Assembly (NCBI RefSeq): GCF_023283985.1
Contig: NZ_JAKIKU010000017.1
Span: 1 to 64,000, forward strand
Reading direction: 5' to 3'
From: Shewanella electrodiphila
GTDB taxonomy: Bacteria; Pseudomonadota; Gammaproteobacteria; Enterobacterales; Shewanellaceae
Length of the DNA stretch: 64,000 nucleotides
Shown here: piece by piece, positions 15,994 to 25,744 of the stretch
How the letters are laid out: the number at the start of each line of letters is the position of its first letter
Position numbering within the stretch: position 1 is the first letter of the stretch
Notes under the pieces: model-generated
Database searches by the model: none
Told to the model about the DNA's origin: nothing
What the model saw: the letters and a program-made list of their open reading frames with translations, nothing else
Program-made: the position numbers and the translations under genes

Positions 15994-17823
15994 TTATTCA
16001 ACTGTTACAGATTTAGCTAAGTTACGTGGTTGGTCTACATCCGTCCCTTTAATTAAGGCAACATGATAAGACAATAACTGTAATGGAATAGTGTAGATAA
16101 GCGGCGCCATAAATTCATCACAGTGTGGTACTGGAATAACCTTCATGGTGTCGTCAGACTCAAACTCCGCATCTTTATCTGCAAATACATACATAAGGCC
16201 ACCGCGAGCGCGGACTTCTTCTACGTTTGATTTAAGCTTTTCCAGTAGTTCGTTATTCGGTGCAACGACAATGACTGGCATATCCGCATCAATTAACGCA
16301 AGTGGACCATGCTTTAATTCACCCGATGCATAAGCTTCGGCATGAATGTAGGAAATCTCTTTAAGCTTTAATGCACCTTCCATTGCGATAGGATATTGAT
16401 CGCCACGGCCCAAGAATAAAGCGTGATGTTTATCAGCAAAGTCTTCTGCTAATTCAGCAATGGCATCATCCAAGCTTAGTGCTTGTTCTACTTTAGCTGG
16501 CATAGATTGTAGGCTTTGAGTTATTTCAGTTTCCATCTCTTCTGTCATACCGTTATGACGACCAATAGCTGTAGTCAACATGAGTAAGCCAGCAAGTTGG
16601 ACTGTAAAGGCTTTAGTAGATGCCACACCAATTTCAACACCGGCTTTCATCATGTAAGCCATGTCAGACTCACGAACTAAAGAAGAACCTGGTGCATTAC
16701 AGATCGTCAATGTGGCTTTGTAGCCCATATCTTTAGCTAAACGCATAGCCGCTAACGTATCAGCTGTTTCGCCAGACTGTGAAATGGTGACAAGTAAGCT
16801 ATTTGGGAACATGTGCGACTTACGGTACCTAAACTCTGATGCAATCTCGACGTTACAAGATACACCTGCCCAATCTTCTAACCAATAACGAGCGGCCATG
16901 CCAGCATGATAACTTGTGCCACAGGCAATAATTTGTACATGCTTTATATCTTTTAAAAACTCAGCAGCATTTTCACCAAAAGCTGAGTCCAAGACTTTAC
17001 CTGCAGCAATTCTACCTTCAAGCGTATGTGCTATCGCTGTTGGTTGCTCATAAATTTCTTTGAGCATGTAATGACGATACTCACCTTTATCGCCGGCATC
17101 ATGAGTCACTTCTGACTCTTTTACTTCACGCTCAACCGCATTGCCATCAACATCAAAGATACTCACTTCACGACGAGTAATTTCAGCAACATCACCTTCT
17201 TCTAAAAATGCAAAAGAACGTGTCACTGGTAATAATGCTAATTGATCTGAAGCAACAAAGTTTTCGCCTAATCCATAGCCCACAACTAACGGGCTGCCAC
17301 TACGTGCAACAATCATGCGCTCACTATCACGGCGATCAATCACTACGGTGCCGTAAGCACCTTCAAGTTGCTTAACAGTCGCTTGAACTGCTGCAAGTAA
17401 GGTGTCATGTGTTTTTAATTCATGATGTACGAGATGACAAATAACTTCAGTGTCAGTGTCAGAGCTAAAGCTGTAACCCAAGCCTTTGAGCGTCTCACGT
17501 AATTTATTGTGATTTTCAATAATACCGTTATGTACTACAGCAATATCACCTTCAGATAAATGTGGATGTGCATTACGCTCACTTGGTTCACCATGAGTTG
17601 CCCAGCGAGTATGAGCAATACCAGTGCCACCAACTAACGATTGTTCAGTCAACGCATCATCAAGTTCTTGAACTTTACCCACTCGGCGAGTACGACCCAA
17701 TTCACCTTGGTTAATAATCGCGACACCTGCGGAATCATATCCGCGATATTCAAGGCGTTTCAAACCTTCAACTAAAATTTCAGCAATATCCCTTTGCGCT
17801 ACCGCGCCAACAATTCCGCACAT
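15994..17823 (-). CDS. glmS: Glutamine-fructose-6-phosphate aminotransferase (isomerizing)
   Basis: Makes glucosamine 6-phosphate, the first step of UDP-GlcNAc synthesis for peptidoglycan and LPS. The 609-residue protein has the N-terminal amidotransferase domain with catalytic Cys2 (MCGIVGAVAQRD), HTRWATHGEPSERNAHPH near 75-92, and two SIS sugar-isomerase domains (residues about 285-420 and 455-600), including ISQSGETADT and ELKHGPLALID. It ends in PRNLAKSVTVE, as in E. coli. It follows the DeoR-type regulator on the same strand with a 57-base gap, so the two are probably co-transcribed; glmU, the next step but one, lies just upstream in its own unit. No glmS ribozyme is expected or seen. 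Confidence 0.96.
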   Translation of the reverse strand: MCGIVGAVAQRDIAEILVEGLKRLEYRGYDSAGVAIINQGELGRTRRVGKVQELDDALTEQSLVGGTGIAHTRWATHGEPSERNAHPHLSEGDIAVVHNGIIENHNKLRETLKGLGYSFSSDTDTEVICHLVHHELKTHDTLLAAVQATVKQLEGAYGTVVIDRRDSERMIVARSGSPLVVGYGLGENFVASDQLALLPVTRSFAFLEEGDVAEITRREVSIFDVDGNAVEREVKESEVTHDAGDKGEYRHYMLKEIYEQPTAIAHTLEGRIAAGKVLDSAFGENAAEFLKDIKHVQIIACGTSYHAGMAARYWLEDWAGVSCNVEIASEFRYRKSHMFPNSLLVTISQSGETADTLAAMRLAKDMGYKATLTICNAPGSSLVRESDMAYMMKAGVEIGVASTKAFTVQLAGLLMLTTAIGRHNGMTEEMETEITQSLQSMPAKVEQALSLDDAIAELAEDFADKHHALFLGRGDQYPIAMEGALKLKEISYIHAEAYASGELKHGPLALIDADMPVIVVAPNNELLEKLKSNVEEVRARGGLMYVFADKDAEFESDDTMKVIPVPHCDEFMAPLIYTIPLQLLSYHVALIKGTDVDQPRNLAKSVTVE

Positions 17824-17880
17824 AATTTAATACCTATTTTTGCACTTAATTTAGAAATCTAATAATAAAAGTAATTTGAT

Positions 17881-18651
17881 TTATTTTTTATATGGAGCCA
17901 ATAATACTTTGACGCCATATTGAGTAATTTTTTCGACCATATCGTCTGATAGTCGGTCATCTGATACCAGAACACTGATGTTTTCCCAAGCTAACTCTAA
18001 GTTAGGGATTCTGCGGCCAAATTTATCTGACTCAAGCATGACAATCACTTCGCGAGAAACCTCAGCCATCACTTTACTTAAGCCTGTTAATTCATTAAAC
18101 GTAGTCGTCCCACGCTCAAGATCAATGCCGTCAGCTCCAATAAACAGTTGGTCAAAATTATAAGAACGTAATACTTGTTCAGCTATTTGCCCTTGGAAGG
18201 ATTCAGAGTGGGGATCCCAGGTGCCGCCGGTCATCAATAATGTTGGTTCATTCTCCAGCTCTCTGATGGCATTGGCGAGTTGCAATGAGTTAGTCATAAC
18301 TAATAAGCCACGCTTATTGTCTAATTGCTGAATTAAACCCGATGTAGTGCTGCCACTATCAATGAGAATTCGATTATGATCATTAATAAGTTGCGCGGCT
18401 TTTTTGGCAATCGATAGCTTATTCGGCGCAATCTTAGCGCTAAATTGCTGCGTAACCTCATCAGGCACAGCAATCGCACCACCATAACGGCGCAGCAGTA
18501 ATCCAGCTTCTTCTAACGTTGCTAAATCCTTTCGAATGGTAACTTCTGAAGTTTCAAAGCGTAACGATAACTCATCGACACTTACCTCACCTTGCTGAGA
18601 TAAAATGCTAATAATATTATGTCTACGTTGCTGTGTATTACGTTTATTCAT
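17881..18651 (-). CDS. DeoR family transcriptional regulator
   Basis: Regulator of 256 residues. The N-terminal winged helix is VSVDELSLRFETSEVTIRKDL within residues 20-42, followed by LLLRRYGGA, the DeoR signature. The C-terminal DeoRC sensor domain (about 75-235) contains ILIDSGSTTSGLIQQL and LFIGADGID, the sugar-phosphate pocket. I start at the ATG reading MNKRNTQQRRHN because a good promoter lies just upstream, so transcripts would begin inside any longer version. Position in front of glmS suggests it senses an amino-sugar or hexose phosphate and regulates glmS; this is inference. Confidence 0.88.
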   Translation of the reverse strand: MNKRNTQQRRHNIISILSQQGEVSVDELSLRFETSEVTIRKDLATLEEAGLLLRRYGGAIAVPDEVTQQFSAKIAPNKLSIAKKAAQLINDHNRILIDSGSTTSGLIQQLDNKRGLLVMTNSLQLANAIRELENEPTLLMTGGTWDPHSESFQGQIAEQVLRSYNFDQLFIGADGIDLERGTTTFNELTGLSKVMAEVSREVIVMLESDKFGRRIPNLELAWENISVLVSDDRLSDDMVEKITQYGVKVLLAPYKK

Positions 18652-18658
18652 AACTACC

Positions 18659-18708
18659 AAAGTTTCGTTTCGAAAGATAATTATAATCAATCGAAACTTT
18701 ATTGACAA
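18659..18708 (-). promoter_or_regulatory. Promoter with overlapping operator repeats of the DeoR regulator
   Basis: On the minus strand TTGTCA (18703-18708) and TATAAT (18680-18685) are 17 bases apart, a near-consensus sigma-70 promoter. A perfect nine-base inverted repeat AAAGTTTCG / CGAAACTTT (18659-18667 and 18692-18700) brackets the -10: one arm sits in the spacer, the other in the leader, and an eight-base palindrome TTTCGAAA (18668-18675) lies between. TTTCG repeats are typical of DeoR-family operators, so this looks autoregulatory. Confidence 0.68.
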
Positions 18709-18746
18709 TATTTCAATCAGTTTTTCTAAATTTTGATCAGACATAA

Positions 18747-18778
18747 AAAAACGGCCTGTTAAATAACAGGCCGTTTTT
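18747..18778 (-). terminator. Terminator after glmU
   Basis: Perfect 14-base stem AAAAACGGCCTGTT / AACAGGCCGTTTTT with loop AAAT, 13 bases beyond the glmU stop. It insulates glmU from the regulator-glmS unit. Confidence 0.88.
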
Positions 18779-18792
18779 ATAAAGTTTAGTTT

Positions 18793-20157
18793 TTATTTAG
18801 GACGCTTAACCGGTCTCGCCCAACCAGCAATATGTCGCTGCTTAACCCGAGTTATAACTAACTCTCCTTCACCGACGTCTTTTGCAATAGTAGAGCCAGC
18901 ACCAAGTGTCGCCCCTTTACCAATGGTAACTGGGGCAATTAGTTGTGAATCACTGCCCACAAAGACATTATCCTCAATCACTGTTTGAAATTTGTTTGCG
19001 CCATCATAGTTACAAGTGATGGTACCCGCACCAATATTCACGCCAGCACCAATAGTTGCATCACCTAAGTAGGCTAAATGCCCGGCTTTTGAACCGACGC
19101 CTAATACTGCTTTCTTCATTTCGACAAAGTTACCAATATGGGCATCATCTTTTAACTCTGCACCAGTACGTAAACGCGCAAAAGGCCCAGCACTTGCTGC
19201 TTTACCTAACTTAGCGCCTTCGACAATAGAATAAGGTTTAATTTCAGCATTATCAGCAATATCACAATCAATCAAAATTGCACCAGCACCAATAGTGACA
19301 TTATTGCCTATGGTGACTTTACCTTGAACAATTACATTGATGTCAATCATCACATCCATGCCTACTGTGACTTCACCACGAATATCAATACGAGCAGGGT
19401 CGCGAAGGTTAGCACCTTCTAGCATGAGCTTTTCAGCAGCGCGTGCTTGATAAGCTCGTTCTAGTTGCGCAAGTTGAACTCGGTTGTTTGCCCCTTCAAC
19501 TTCAACAGCGGATTCTGGTTGTGCAGTATCAATTGCAACTCCATCTTCTTTCGCCATCGCAACAATATCTGTTAGATAGTATTCGCCTTGGGCATTTGAA
19601 TTAGATAATCGGCCTAACCAAGACTTTAACTGCTTACCTGGTACCGCCATGATACCTGTGTTCACTTCTTCAATAAGCAGCTGTTCAGCATCAGCATCTT
19701 TTTGCTCAACAATACCGACTACATTGCCACCTTCACGAACTATACGGCCGTATCCCGTTGGGTTATCCAAATTAACAGTCAAAATTGCCATGCCATCTTG
19801 TGGGCGTGCAGCTAATAACTTTTCTAAAGTAGATTGTTGAATTAAAGGCACATCGCCATAAAGGATCAATACGGTATCTTCATCATTAATATTTGGGTTT
19901 GCTTGCGCTACAGCATGACCTGTACCTAACTGCTCAGCTTGTAGTACCCAATTGACTGATTGTTCACCTAATACATTCTTAAGTTTATCCGCACCGTAAC
20001 CATAAACTAATTGAATAGCGTCACTTCCTAATGAGTTAGCAGTATCAATCACATGCTGCACCATACTTTTATGGGCAATGGGATGAAGTACTTTAGGTAA
20101 GTCAGAACGCATCCGTGTTCCTTTACCAGCAGCTAAAATAACAACATTTAATGACAT
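18793..20157 (-). CDS. glmU: Bifunctional UDP-N-acetylglucosamine pyrophosphorylase / glucosamine-1-phosphate N-acetyltransferase
   Basis: Last two steps to UDP-GlcNAc. The 454-residue protein has an N-terminal nucleotidyltransferase domain with LAAGKGTRMRSDLPKVLH (residues 8-25) and an LYGDVPL metal site, and a C-terminal left-handed beta-helix of hexapeptide repeats (about 250-440) with GNFVEMKK and the NYDGANK loop of the acetyl-CoA site. Length and ending match E. coli GlmU. It lies between atpC and the glmS unit, each separated by strong terminators, the common atp-glmU-glmS arrangement. Confidence 0.96.
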   Translation of the reverse strand: MSLNVVILAAGKGTRMRSDLPKVLHPIAHKSMVQHVIDTANSLGSDAIQLVYGYGADKLKNVLGEQSVNWVLQAEQLGTGHAVAQANPNINDEDTVLILYGDVPLIQQSTLEKLLAARPQDGMAILTVNLDNPTGYGRIVREGGNVVGIVEQKDADAEQLLIEEVNTGIMAVPGKQLKSWLGRLSNSNAQGEYYLTDIVAMAKEDGVAIDTAQPESAVEVEGANNRVQLAQLERAYQARAAEKLMLEGANLRDPARIDIRGEVTVGMDVMIDINVIVQGKVTIGNNVTIGAGAILIDCDIADNAEIKPYSIVEGAKLGKAASAGPFARLRTGAELKDDAHIGNFVEMKKAVLGVGSKAGHLAYLGDATIGAGVNIGAGTITCNYDGANKFQTVIEDNVFVGSDSQLIAPVTIGKGATLGAGSTIAKDVGEGELVITRVKQRHIAGWARPVKRPK

Positions 20158-20299
20158 CGGGATTCCTTGAACAACTATTCAGTTTTAATACGTTAATTTT
20201 AACGCAGTTTAGTTGGCAGTTGAAAGCATGATTTGAAATTAGAGGTCATTTACATCAATTTGATAACTTGACAAAAATAGAGCATGAATTTCAAGCACA

Positions 20300-20327
20300 A
20301 AAAAGGCGACCCTAGGGTCGCCTTTTT
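20300..20327 (-). terminator. Terminator of the atp operon
   Basis: Perfect 28-base palindrome: A-run, GGCGACCC, GGGTCGCC, T-run, 13 bases past the atpC stop. Strong and bidirectional in form. Confidence 0.9.
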
Positions 20328-20340
20328 AAAACAATAACCT

Positions 20341-20769
20341 TTATCTGGCAATGTTCTTTTTGATGGTTTCAACAACGCGAAGTTGAGCTAAAGACTTAGC
20401 TAATTCGATTGTTGCAGCTTCATAATCGAAGTCAGCACCTGCATTAGCGATTTTCGCTTCAGCCTGTTGCTTAGCTTCAAGTGCAGCTTGCTCATCAATA
20501 TCATCGGCACGCATTGCGACGTCAGCAAGAACAGAAATTGAATCAGGTTGAACTTCCAGGATACCACCTGAAAGATACATCACTTCTTCACTTCCATCTT
20601 CCTTAATCATGCGCGCCATGCCAGGTTTGATCTTAGTTAGCAAAGGAGCATGGTTAGGCATAATGCCTAACTCGCCTTCAGTACCGCTCACTTCTAAGAA
20701 GCTTACAGTACCGCTGAACATGCTGTTCTCTGCACTTACTATATCAAGTTTGACTGTCATGGCTGCCAT
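20341..20769 (-). CDS. atpC: ATP synthase F1 epsilon subunit
   Basis: Rotor stalk subunit of F1 that also inhibits ATP hydrolysis; 142 residues. The N-terminal beta-sandwich includes MTVKLDIVSAENSMFSG and GELGIMPNHAPLLTKIKPG; the C-terminal third is the alpha-helical hairpin (ALEAKQQAEAKIANA). I use the ATG reading MAAMTVKLD with AGGAG seven to eight bases upstream; a TTG one codon earlier is less likely. Last gene of the atpIBEFHAGDC operon. Confidence 0.95.
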   Translation of the reverse strand: MAAMTVKLDIVSAENSMFSGTVSFLEVSGTEGELGIMPNHAPLLTKIKPGMARMIKEDGSEEVMYLSGGILEVQPDSISVLADVAMRADDIDEQAALEAKQQAEAKIANAGADFDYEAATIELAKSLAQLRVVETIKKNIAR

Positions 20770-20802
20770 CAAGATCTCCTAAAATACTAAGCTAATGCTC
20801 AG

Positions 20803-22194
20803 TTATTTCTTTTTGTTAGCTTTTTCGACAGCTTCGTCGATAGAACCAACCATGTAGAACGCTTGCTCAGGAATGTGATCGAACTCACCACTCAAGATGC
20901 CCTTGAAGCCACGAATAGTGTCTTTAAGAGAAACGTACTTACCAGGAGAACCTGTAAAGACTTCTGCTACGAAGAAAGGTTGAGATAAGTATTTCTCAAT
21001 CTTACGTGCGCGGAATACAGTTGTTTTATCTTCATCAGATAATTCATCCATACCCAAGATAGCAATAATGTCTTTCAGCTCTTTGTAGCGTTGAAGTACA
21101 GTTTGTACGCCGCTTGCTACATCGTAATGCTCTTGACCAACTACTAATGGATCTAATTGACGCGAAGTCGAATCCAGTGGGTCAACCGCAGGGTAAATAC
21201 CTAGCGAAGCAATGTTACGAGACAGTACAACAGTCGCATCTAAGTGAGCGAAGGTTGTTGCTGGTGACGGATCGGTTAAGTCATCCGCAGGTACATATAC
21301 CGCTTGTACAGAGGTAATAGAACCAGACTTAGTTGAAGTAATACGTTCTTGTAGAACACCCATTTCTTCAGCTAGTGTTGGTTGGTAACCTACTGCAGAA
21401 GGCATACGGCCTAAAAGTGCAGATACTTCAGTACCGGCCAAGGTGTAACGGTAGATGTTATCAACGAATAACAGTACGTCACGACCTTCGTCACGGAATT
21501 TTTCAGCCATTGTCAAACCTGACAATGCTACGCGTAAACGGTTTCCTGGAGGCTCGTTCATTTGACCATATACCATGGCTACTTTGTCGAGAACACCAGA
21601 ATCTTTCATTTCGTAGTAGAAGTCGTTACCCTCACGAGTACGCTCACCAACACCAGCGAATACAGAAAGACCCGAGTGTGCTTTTGCGATGTTGTTAATT
21701 AATTCCATCATGTTGACGGTTTTACCAACACCAGCACCACCAAACAAACCAACTTTACCACCTTTAGCGAATGGACATACAAGGTCAATAACCTTGATAC
21801 CAGTCTCTAAAAGTTCTGTTGAGCTTGACTGATCTTCGTATGAAGGAGCTTCACGGTGAATTTCATAACGCTCTTCTTCACCAATGTCGCCACATTCATC
21901 GATAGGCTCACCCAATACGTTCATGATACGGCCAAGGGTTGCAACCCCAACCGGAACAGAAATTGGTGAACCCGAGTTTACTACCTCTAGACCACGACGC
22001 AGACCATCAGAAGAACCCATAGCGATGGCACGAACAACACCACCACCTAGTTGCTGCTGAACTTCCAGCACCAAACCATTACAAGTTCCTTCACCTGTGA
22101 TCTTCAGAGCGTCATATACCTGAGGTACAGAATCTTGTGGAAACTCTACGTCCACAACCGCGCCAATTACTTGGACAACAGTACCTGTGCTCAT
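20803..22194 (-). CDS. atpD: ATP synthase F1 beta subunit
   Basis: Catalytic subunit of F1, 463 residues. Walker A is GGAGVGKT (about 150-157), the catalytic glutamate region GERTREGNDFY (about 180-190), Walker B LLFVDNIYRYT (about 238-248). The start MSTGTVVQVIGA has GAGG about eight bases upstream; the longer in-frame reading begins inside the end of atpG and has no support. Very strongly conserved; codon use is that of highly expressed genes. Confidence 0.97.
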   Translation of the reverse strand: MSTGTVVQVIGAVVDVEFPQDSVPQVYDALKITGEGTCNGLVLEVQQQLGGGVVRAIAMGSSDGLRRGLEVVNSGSPISVPVGVATLGRIMNVLGEPIDECGDIGEEERYEIHREAPSYEDQSSSTELLETGIKVIDLVCPFAKGGKVGLFGGAGVGKTVNMMELINNIAKAHSGLSVFAGVGERTREGNDFYYEMKDSGVLDKVAMVYGQMNEPPGNRLRVALSGLTMAEKFRDEGRDVLLFVDNIYRYTLAGTEVSALLGRMPSAVGYQPTLAEEMGVLQERITSTKSGSITSVQAVYVPADDLTDPSPATTFAHLDATVVLSRNIASLGIYPAVDPLDSTSRQLDPLVVGQEHYDVASGVQTVLQRYKELKDIIAILGMDELSDEDKTTVFRARKIEKYLSQPFFVAEVFTGSPGKYVSLKDTIRGFKGILSGEFDHIPEQAFYMVGSIDEAVEKANKKK

Positions 22195-22228
22195 GATTAA
22201 TCCTCTAAACTTGATTTCGTTACCTAAC

Positions 22229-23089
22229 CTAAACCGCTGCAGCGCCTGAAACAATCTCCGACAATTCCTGCGTAATCGCGGCTTGTCGTGCCTTGTTGTA
22301 AACTAACTGCAAATCGCTGATCAAATCGCCTGCGTTGTCTGTTGCGGCCTTCATAGCTACCATACGGGCAGCTTGTTCAGACGCAATATTTTCGACAACA
22401 CCTTGGTAAACTTGAGACTCCACATAACGAGTCAGTAATACTTCCAAAATTTCTTTTGGATCTGGCTCGTAAATATAATCCCAAGGGTACTTAGCTACTT
22501 CTTCTTCCGATTTAGGCAAAGGTAGCAGCTGCTCGATCACAGGAGTCTGAGTCATTGTATTAACGAATTTGTTAAACACAATAAACAGACGATCCAGTTT
22601 ACCTTCGTTGTAAGCTTGTAGCATAACTCTCACGGTACCGATTAAATCGGCTAACTTAGGCGCATCGCCTAAACCTGAGGCATGGGCAGAAACATCTCCA
22701 CCAAAGCTTTTGAAAAACTGAACACTACGTGCACCAATAGGACAAAATTCAACATCTGCCCCTTGGTCTTTCCAGTTTTTCACGTCTGACACAACCTTTT
22801 TGAAAAGGTTAACGTTCAGACCACCACAAAGGCCACGGTCGGTTGACACAACAATGTAACCAACCCGCTTGGCATCTCGAACTTCCAAATATGGATGTTT
22901 ATATTCAAGAGTACCTTGCGCTACGTGACCGATCACCTTACGCATATGTTCTGCATACGGGCGGCTAGATGCCATACGTTCCTGCGCTTTGCGCATTTTG
23001 CTGGCAGCAACCATTTCCATTGCAGAAGTGATCTTTTGAGTGTTTTTAACACTCGCGATCTTGGTTTTAATCTCTTTAGCGCCGGCCAT
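22229..23089 (-). CDS. atpG: ATP synthase F1 gamma subunit
   Basis: Central shaft of F1, 286 residues. The N-terminal helix (MAGAKEIKTKIASVKNTQKIT) and C-terminal helix (AATDNAGDLISDLQLVYNKARQAAITQEL) form the coiled coil that turns inside the alpha3beta3 ring; the middle contains STDRGLCGGLNVNLFK, typical of the family. GGAG precedes the ATG closely. Between atpA and atpD as in other bacteria. Confidence 0.96.
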   Translation of the reverse strand: MAGAKEIKTKIASVKNTQKITSAMEMVAASKMRKAQERMASSRPYAEHMRKVIGHVAQGTLEYKHPYLEVRDAKRVGYIVVSTDRGLCGGLNVNLFKKVVSDVKNWKDQGADVEFCPIGARSVQFFKSFGGDVSAHASGLGDAPKLADLIGTVRVMLQAYNEGKLDRLFIVFNKFVNTMTQTPVIEQLLPLPKSEEEVAKYPWDYIYEPDPKEILEVLLTRYVESQVYQGVVENIASEQAARMVAMKAATDNAGDLISDLQLVYNKARQAAITQELSEIVSGAAAV

Positions 23090-23140
23090 TTCTACTCTCC
23101 AATCTGGGACCGAAGGTGCCCAAAGACACCTCGATAATTA

Positions 23141-24682
23141 TTACCAGGTTTGGGTTTCAATGAACTTGTCCATGCCCGCTTTTAATTGACTTTCAATGTC
23201 TGCGTTGTAATCGCCAGAAGCATTAATAGTATTAACAAGCTCAGCATGTTCGCTGTTCATGAATGAAAGCAGAGCAGCTTCGAAGCTACCGATTTTACTT
23301 AGTTCTACAGTCTTCAAGTAGCCTTTTTCAGCAGCGAAGATTGAGATAGCTTGGGCAGCAATGCTCATAGGAGCATATTGCTTTTGCTTCATAAGTTCGG
23401 TAACACGCTCACCATGCTCAAGTTGAGCACGAGTTGCATCATCTAAATCAGATGCAAATTGTGAGAACGCAGCAAGCTCTCGATACTGTGCTAACGCGGT
23501 ACGAATACCACCAGACAGTTTCTTAATGATCTTAGTCTGAGCCGCACCACCAACACGAGATACTGAGATACCTGGGTTAACAGCAGGACGTAAGCCTGAG
23601 TTAAATAAATCAGTTTCAAGGAAGATTTGACCATCAGTAATAGAAATTACGTTAGTCGGTACGAATGCAGATACATCACCTGCTTGGGTTTCAATAATAG
23701 GCAACGCAGTTAAAGAACCGGTTGTACCTTTTACTTCACCGTTAGTGAATTTCTCTACATAGACTTCGTTTACACGTGAAGCACGTTCTAATAAACGAGA
23801 ATGTAGATAGAATACATCACCTGGGTATGCTTCACGTCCTGGTGGACGCTTCAATAGTAGAGAGATCTGACGGTAAGCAACTGCTTGCTTAGATAGATCA
23901 TCATATACGATTAAAGAATCTTCACCGCGGTCACGGAAGTATTCACCCATTGAACAACCAGAGTAAGGTGCTAAGTATTGTAATGCTGCAGCTTCAGAAG
24001 CTGTTGCTACTACAACGATAGTGTTAGCTAATGCACCGTGCTCTTCAAGCTTACGTACAACGTTAGCGATAGTAGAAGCTTTTTGCCCTACAGCTACGTA
24101 TACACATTTAATGCCTGAATCTTTCTGGTTAATAATTGCATCGATAGCCATCGCTGTTTTACCAGTCTGACGGTCACCAATGATCAATTCACGTTGACCA
24201 CGACCAATTGGGATCATGGCATCAACGGCTTTATAACCAGTTTGGATTGGTTGATCTACAGACTGACGTTCAATAACACCAGGAGCAATCACTTCGATTG
24301 GAGAGTAACCATCGTTATCGACTGGTCCTTTTCCATCAATTGGCTCACCAAGAGTGTTAACAACGCGGCCTAATAAACCACGACCTACTGGTACTTCAAG
24401 AATACGACCAGTAGTCTTAACTTTTGCGCCTTCAGCTAAATTAGCATAAGGGCCCATTACTACGGCACCGACAGAATCACGTTCTAAGTTCAACGCGATT
24501 GCAAAACGGCCACCAGGCAGTTCGATCATTTCACCTTGCATTACATCGGCAAGGCCGTGAATGCGAATGATGCCGTCACTTACTGCAACGATTGTACCTT
24601 CGTTGCGAGCTTCACTAACGACGTCGAACTGCTCGATCCGCTGTTTAATCAGATCGCTGATTTCAGTGGAATTCAGTTGCAT
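23141..24682 (-). CDS. atpA: ATP synthase F1 alpha subunit
   Basis: Non-catalytic nucleotide-binding subunit, 513 residues, equal to E. coli AtpA. Walker A is GDRQTGKTA (about 169-177); the arginine finger region is within SVSRVGGAAQTK (about 371-382). The start MQLNSTEISDLI has GGGAG eight bases upstream; a TTG two codons earlier is ignored. Next gene upstream is atpH, 14 bases away. Confidence 0.97.
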   Translation of the reverse strand: MQLNSTEISDLIKQRIEQFDVVSEARNEGTIVAVSDGIIRIHGLADVMQGEMIELPGGRFAIALNLERDSVGAVVMGPYANLAEGAKVKTTGRILEVPVGRGLLGRVVNTLGEPIDGKGPVDNDGYSPIEVIAPGVIERQSVDQPIQTGYKAVDAMIPIGRGQRELIIGDRQTGKTAMAIDAIINQKDSGIKCVYVAVGQKASTIANVVRKLEEHGALANTIVVVATASEAAALQYLAPYSGCSMGEYFRDRGEDSLIVYDDLSKQAVAYRQISLLLKRPPGREAYPGDVFYLHSRLLERASRVNEVYVEKFTNGEVKGTTGSLTALPIIETQAGDVSAFVPTNVISITDGQIFLETDLFNSGLRPAVNPGISVSRVGGAAQTKIIKKLSGGIRTALAQYRELAAFSQFASDLDDATRAQLEHGERVTELMKQKQYAPMSIAAQAISIFAAEKGYLKTVELSKIGSFEAALLSFMNSEHAELVNTINASGDYNADIESQLKAGMDKFIETQTW

Positions 24683-24696
24683 GCTCAAACTCCCAA

Positions 24697-25230
24697 TTAC
24701 GATTGTAGCTTATCAGACAAGCGCGATAAATTACCGCTAACAGAGCCATCAATGACTAAGTCGCCTGATTTAATAATTACACCGCCAATAAGCGCTGCAT
24801 CTACACTACAATTCAGCTTAACTTTGCGTGCGAGACGTTTCTCAAGAGAAACACTAATTTGCTCTTGCTGCTCAGAGCTTAGCTCAGTCGCTGAAACAAC
24901 AGTTGCTTCAACTTCTTTTGCCCACTCATTGCGATATTCAGCAAAAAGTAAAGATACTGATGGCAGTATCTCTAAACGACCGTTTTCAGCCATAACCTTT
25001 ATAAGGTTTTGACCCTGTGCATTGACCTGCTCACCACATACTTCAATAAATAGTGAGGCAAGTTTCGCACTAGCCAATGAACCACCAAGCAACGGTTTAA
25101 TTGATTCGTTTTCACTTACCAATGCCGCGAAGTTCAGCATTTCTGCCCAATCTTCAATTGCTTTATGTTCAACAGCAAAATCAAAAGCTGCCTTTGCATA
25201 AGGACGAGCAATGGTGCTTATTTCAGCCAT
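24697..25230 (-). CDS. atpH: ATP synthase F1 delta subunit
   Basis: Peripheral stalk subunit that ties F1 alpha to the b subunits; 177 residues. N-terminal helical bundle (STIARPYAKAAFDFAVEH) and the C-terminal LIGGVIIKSGDLVIDGSV segment are diagnostic. The gene starts 16 bases after atpF, within the compact operon. Confidence 0.95.
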   Translation of the reverse strand: MAEISTIARPYAKAAFDFAVEHKAIEDWAEMLNFAALVSENESIKPLLGGSLASAKLASLFIEVCGEQVNAQGQNLIKVMAENGRLEILPSVSLLFAEYRNEWAKEVEATVVSATELSSEQQEQISVSLEKRLARKVKLNCSVDAALIGGVIIKSGDLVIDGSVSGNLSRLSDKLQS

Positions 25231-25246
25231 AACTCCGATTCCTTAA

Positions 25247-25717
25247 TTAAATTTCAGCAACAAGTTTATTAACTATGTCACTGTGAGCTTCTGGATCAAT
25301 CGAACGTTGAAGAATTTTCTCTGCACCAGTTACGGCAAGAGTAGCAACTTGCTTACGCAAGTCATCTTTAACGCGATTACGTTCGTTTTCAATTTCAGCT
25401 TGACCTTGAGCGATGATTTTCGCACGCTCTGTATCAGCTTCAATTTTAGCTTCTTCAACTATTTGAGCTTTACGCTTATTAGCTTGCTCAATAATTTCAT
25501 TAGCAGTCGCCTTCGCTTCTTTTAGTTGCTCATTAGCTTTCGCTTGAGCCAACTCTAGATCTTTTGCAGCACGTCCTGCATCAGCTAGCCCATCGGCAAT
25601 TTTCTTCTGGCGTTCTTCGATAGCGTTCATCAATGGCGGCCATACAAACTTCATGCAAAACCACACGAAGAGTGCAAAAGAAATCGCTTGGCCTAGCAGG
25701 GTAGCGTTAATACTCAT
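25247..25717 (-). CDS. atpF: ATP synthase Fo b subunit
   Basis: Peripheral stalk subunit of 156 residues: one N-terminal membrane span (about 5-26, MSINATLLGQAISFALFVWF), then a long charged coiled coil rich in Ala, Glu, Lys and Gln (about 35-130) and a short C-terminal region that meets delta. Length equals E. coli AtpF. AAGGAG lies eight bases before the start. Confidence 0.95.
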   Translation of the reverse strand: MSINATLLGQAISFALFVWFCMKFVWPPLMNAIEERQKKIADGLADAGRAAKDLELAQAKANEQLKEAKATANEIIEQANKRKAQIVEEAKIEADTERAKIIAQGQAEIENERNRVKDDLRKQVATLAVTGAEKILQRSIDPEAHSDIVNKLVAEI

Positions 25718-25744
25718 AACGACAACTCCTTCTAAGGGGGGCGA

